From Allacma fusca (lineage: Eukaryota; Arthropoda; Collembola; Symphypleona; Sminthuridae): a stretch of DNA of 64,000 nucleotides. Below the pieces are notes generated by a model. The model did not search any database, was not told the DNA's origin, and saw only the letters and a program-made list of their open reading frames with translations. Shown piece by piece: positions 61,763 through 64,000 of this stretch. Every line of letters begins with the position of its first letter. Position 1 is the stretch's first letter. The stretch is from contig OX359246.1 in assembly GCA_947179485.1 (NCBI GenBank), positions 29,698,001 to 29,762,000 of the forward strand. Direction: 5' to 3'. The translations under genes and the position numbers were made by a program.

Positions 61763-62352
61763 CATGTAATGTATTTTAATGTTATATCTTTATTGTTAAT
61801 CCTCATCAGTGGCAGGCACATTTTTACATGGGAAAACAGCTTTAGATGTTAAGGACATCTAATGCAGGAAAATACAATTTGTGAATAGAGAGAGTAGTTA
61901 CTTAATTCTATACAATTGTTTTTTTTTATTTTATACAATTTTTACTTTAAATGTTAAAGTCTGTCAGATATTTTTTTTCGTTGATTGGAAGGAATAGTGT
62001 TTCACAGTTGTATAGCACGGTAATGGAAGGATTTTTTGTAGTGCATATATGTATGTGAATTTCGCCACATTCCTACTTGGGATCCGAATAAAATTTTGTA
62101 TACCTGGTCCAATGTCCCAGCTAGAACAAAAGTTCTGCCAATCTGGCCCTGGTTTGCGCTGGAAATCGCGCAGAATTTGTAAATTCTAACTGGTCGATAA
62201 AGGTCCAACTTAAATTTTCCAATGCTAAATCCCACACGAAGTTAAAAAATATTAAGATTTCACGCTATTTGTACGTTGATTTAAATCATTGGTTTTTATT
62301 TTTTAAAACCGTGTGGTTTGAGCCATGGTTTAAATTATTTGGTTTAATCTAA
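61763..62352. mobile_element. Insertion upstream of GR-H, hAT-like right end
   Basis: Relative to the flank of GR-G, about 590 bp are inserted here. The right end is AAACCAACCCTG, complementary to the CAGGGTTGG start typical of hAT elements, and is preceded by many GGTTTAAA/AAATTT words (62270-62345). No matching left end is visible, so the element is truncated or the boundary is misplaced. Confidence 0.45.
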
Positions 62353-62589
62353 ACCAACCCTGATTTAAAATTCTAAAAATTGAAACGGAATCCGCAATCA
62401 GTGATAGGGTATTATGTCATTACCAGTGGAAACCACCCTTCCGTGAAAGTACAATTCCGTAGACCAAACTAATCATTCTATTTATGGATATATCTCGCTA
62501 ATATGGCAAACACCAAAGAATGATTTTGCTAAGTTTCAGAATCATTCAAACATTTCAAGGACATTAACAGTTTGTCAAACAGTCGTAAA

Positions 62590-62919
62590 TAGTGATGCTA
62601 ATGGTCTGGTCCAATCCAAATTTTATGATACTTTTCTGGTCTGAACTTTGGAACAGACCAGATCAAAAACTGTTGTCCAGAAGGCCATTAATATTTATTA
62701 TATTTTATTGAGCGAAATTTTGGTTTTATTCCCAAAAAATGTCATTTTTAACGCGCTCGATAGGATTTTTGTTAATTTATTAATTTTTATTTTGCTAACT
62801 TCTAGGGACAGAACCATGCTCCTGTGATCTGAACTGGTCCAAATGTTGGATTAGACCGGACCAGTTTAATAAGGAACCATTATTTTTATATGGTATTTAC
62901 CAGACCATTGGAATCACTA
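62590..62919. mobile_element. hAT-like non-autonomous element 7 (330 bp)
   Basis: Ends TAGTGATGCTAATGGTCTGGT and the near-complement ACCAGACCATTGGAATCACTA. The flanking 8-mers (GTCGTAAA, TTCGATGA) match only partly, so the target duplication is eroded or absent. The interior is made of GGTCTGGTCC/GGACCAGACC words. Confidence 0.65.
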
Positions 62920-63851
62920 TTCGATGAATTGACAACTGTTCACCCTGCCCCTGCCTGTCGAAATCCTGCCAATGTCTGTTTATAAAAAATCTGCCACCAT
63001 CCGTAGCTAATTGATCCACTATTCCCAAAGCATACTACCCAACTCGAAAAGTCACCCCTATTCGCAATCTGAAAGACTTCCTCTTCCCAAACCAAAATAA
63101 ATTGTGCGGAACTCTAAAATATATGCAGATATTGTAAATAAATAAAAAATCATGTGTCTGTGTTCAGCACTAACATGCATGAAGCTCAAAAGTAATGTGG
63201 AAGGTAACTAGCTTTAGGCATATCGATAGCTGTTTTGTAATTATAATCGTATTCTAGACTCGGTTCATATTGAATGAGGACTACGTGTTCATATTTGATA
63301 TTAACGGTTTCACGACATCTATTAATTGATATTGTAACAACCTGGAATTGCAAACGCTTTATGAAAACCATTTTTGAAAAGCTTTTCAACAGTAAAAATG
63401 AAGTATCGGTTTTTGATACCGTAAACGAAAACGCTAAAGTAGTATTTTGGCTAAACGAAAAGGAAACATGCCAATACATACCGTGCGTATCATCATTTTA
63501 AAATTATTTAAAATCATGTTGAACGAAAACGTAAACCAAAACACACCGAAATATTACGGCAGTTTTCGGTTTTGCTTACGCCCTACTCGTCAAACCTATG
63601 TCGCGCTCTCGTTCCGGTGCAATCAGGTTTAGTGAAGAGCTTACAAGCAAAATGGATTTAAACGCAATGGACTTATAATGAATGAAGTTTACAACAATTA
63701 TACGTTTTATCAGTCCTTTCACAGTAATATACATAGTAATTACTACTGTAAAAAATTATAGACAAACCTTTCCACAAAATCAGTTCAAGAAAATTAAATC
63801 ATACGGCATTAAAACTTGCCTAAAACAAATGTAAAAAAATAGTTTTAATGA

Positions 63852-63945
63852 ATGGACGACAACGGGTTTGCTAGGAATCTGGCCGAAATGTTCTAATGAC
63901 TTTTTGAACTTGTAGATAAATTGATTCCATTACGAACGTGCATCC
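63852..63945 (+). pseudogene. Start of a fifth copy of the 106-aa repeat ORF
   Basis: Begins MDDNGFARNLAEMF, then a stop; shortly after, at about 63945, the dispersed repeat (minus orientation) begins and runs to the window edge. Confidence 0.6.
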
Positions 63946-64000
63946 ATTGATATTTTACTAGGGGCCTCACGCCAACCAAAAAACGCGTGCATAAAAACTC

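Noticed and set aside
1..64000. tRNA, rRNA, CRISPR array or bacterial operon
   Set aside because: No tRNA A/B-box pair with a foldable cloverleaf, no rRNA core words, no regularly spaced direct repeats with unique spacers; the gene structures are eukaryotic.

Overview
The window looks like AT-rich nuclear DNA of an animal, most plausibly an arthropod (a springtail or another hexapod would fit, but no single-copy marker fixes the order). There are no bacterial operons. The recognisable genes have short phase-0 introns and the rest is intergenic DNA rich in transposon relics. The main content is a tandem array of multi-exon seven-transmembrane chemoreceptor genes of the gustatory-receptor (GR) type, all on the minus strand from 11.7 to 61.7 kb. 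Family assignment rests on protein length (about 405-470 aa), a hydrophobic multi-segment profile, phase-0 introns near the 3' end, and a tiny last exon encoding T-[FI]-S-M-x-x-x-Q, a variant of the GR TM7 signature TYhhhhhQF.

Layout: 1-9.8 kb has no gene I can recognise. Weak coding-like frames lie on the minus strand at 9.85-10.41 kb. GR-A (11.7-13.9 kb) is the outgroup-like member, with a 5' copy at 16.3 kb. GR-B (18.3-21.3 kb) defines type II; GR-D/D' (29.2-31.3 kb) and GR-I (48.2-50.8 kb) are broken type II copies. Type I comprises GR-C (25.3-27.3), GR-E (33.4-35.3), GR-F (39.4-44.7, destroyed), GR-G (53.4-55.4) and GR-H (59.6-61.7). Six genes (A, B, C, E, G, H) have all exons open with matching splice phases; D, F and I are pseudogenes. 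Between them lies a repeated block (27.3-29.2, 36.0-38.25, 46.2-48.2, 56.3-58.6 and a start at 63.2 kb) carrying a plus-strand 106-aa ORF that is intact only at 36449-36769. The order D-E-F is repeated as I-G-H about 20 kb further on, so about 20 kb was duplicated in tandem after smaller duplications had built the unit.

The array is peppered with non-autonomous hAT-like DNA transposons, identified by terminal inverted repeats, 8-bp target duplications and, in several cases, an empty site in a paralogous segment. Most have subterminal regions made of a short repeat private to that element. The clearest case is a 2.8-kb element in a GR-F exon, itself holding two more hAT-like elements, each with a perfect 8-bp duplication. 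Other insertions include a long-armed inverted repeat (23.15-23.6 kb), a palindromic repeat (15.5-16.3 kb) and an element with a TTTA duplication (45.0-45.8 kb).

Functionally, the intact genes should encode membrane ligand-gated receptors tuned to related contact or chemical cues. Everything else reads as birth-and-death evolution driven by tandem duplication and transposition.
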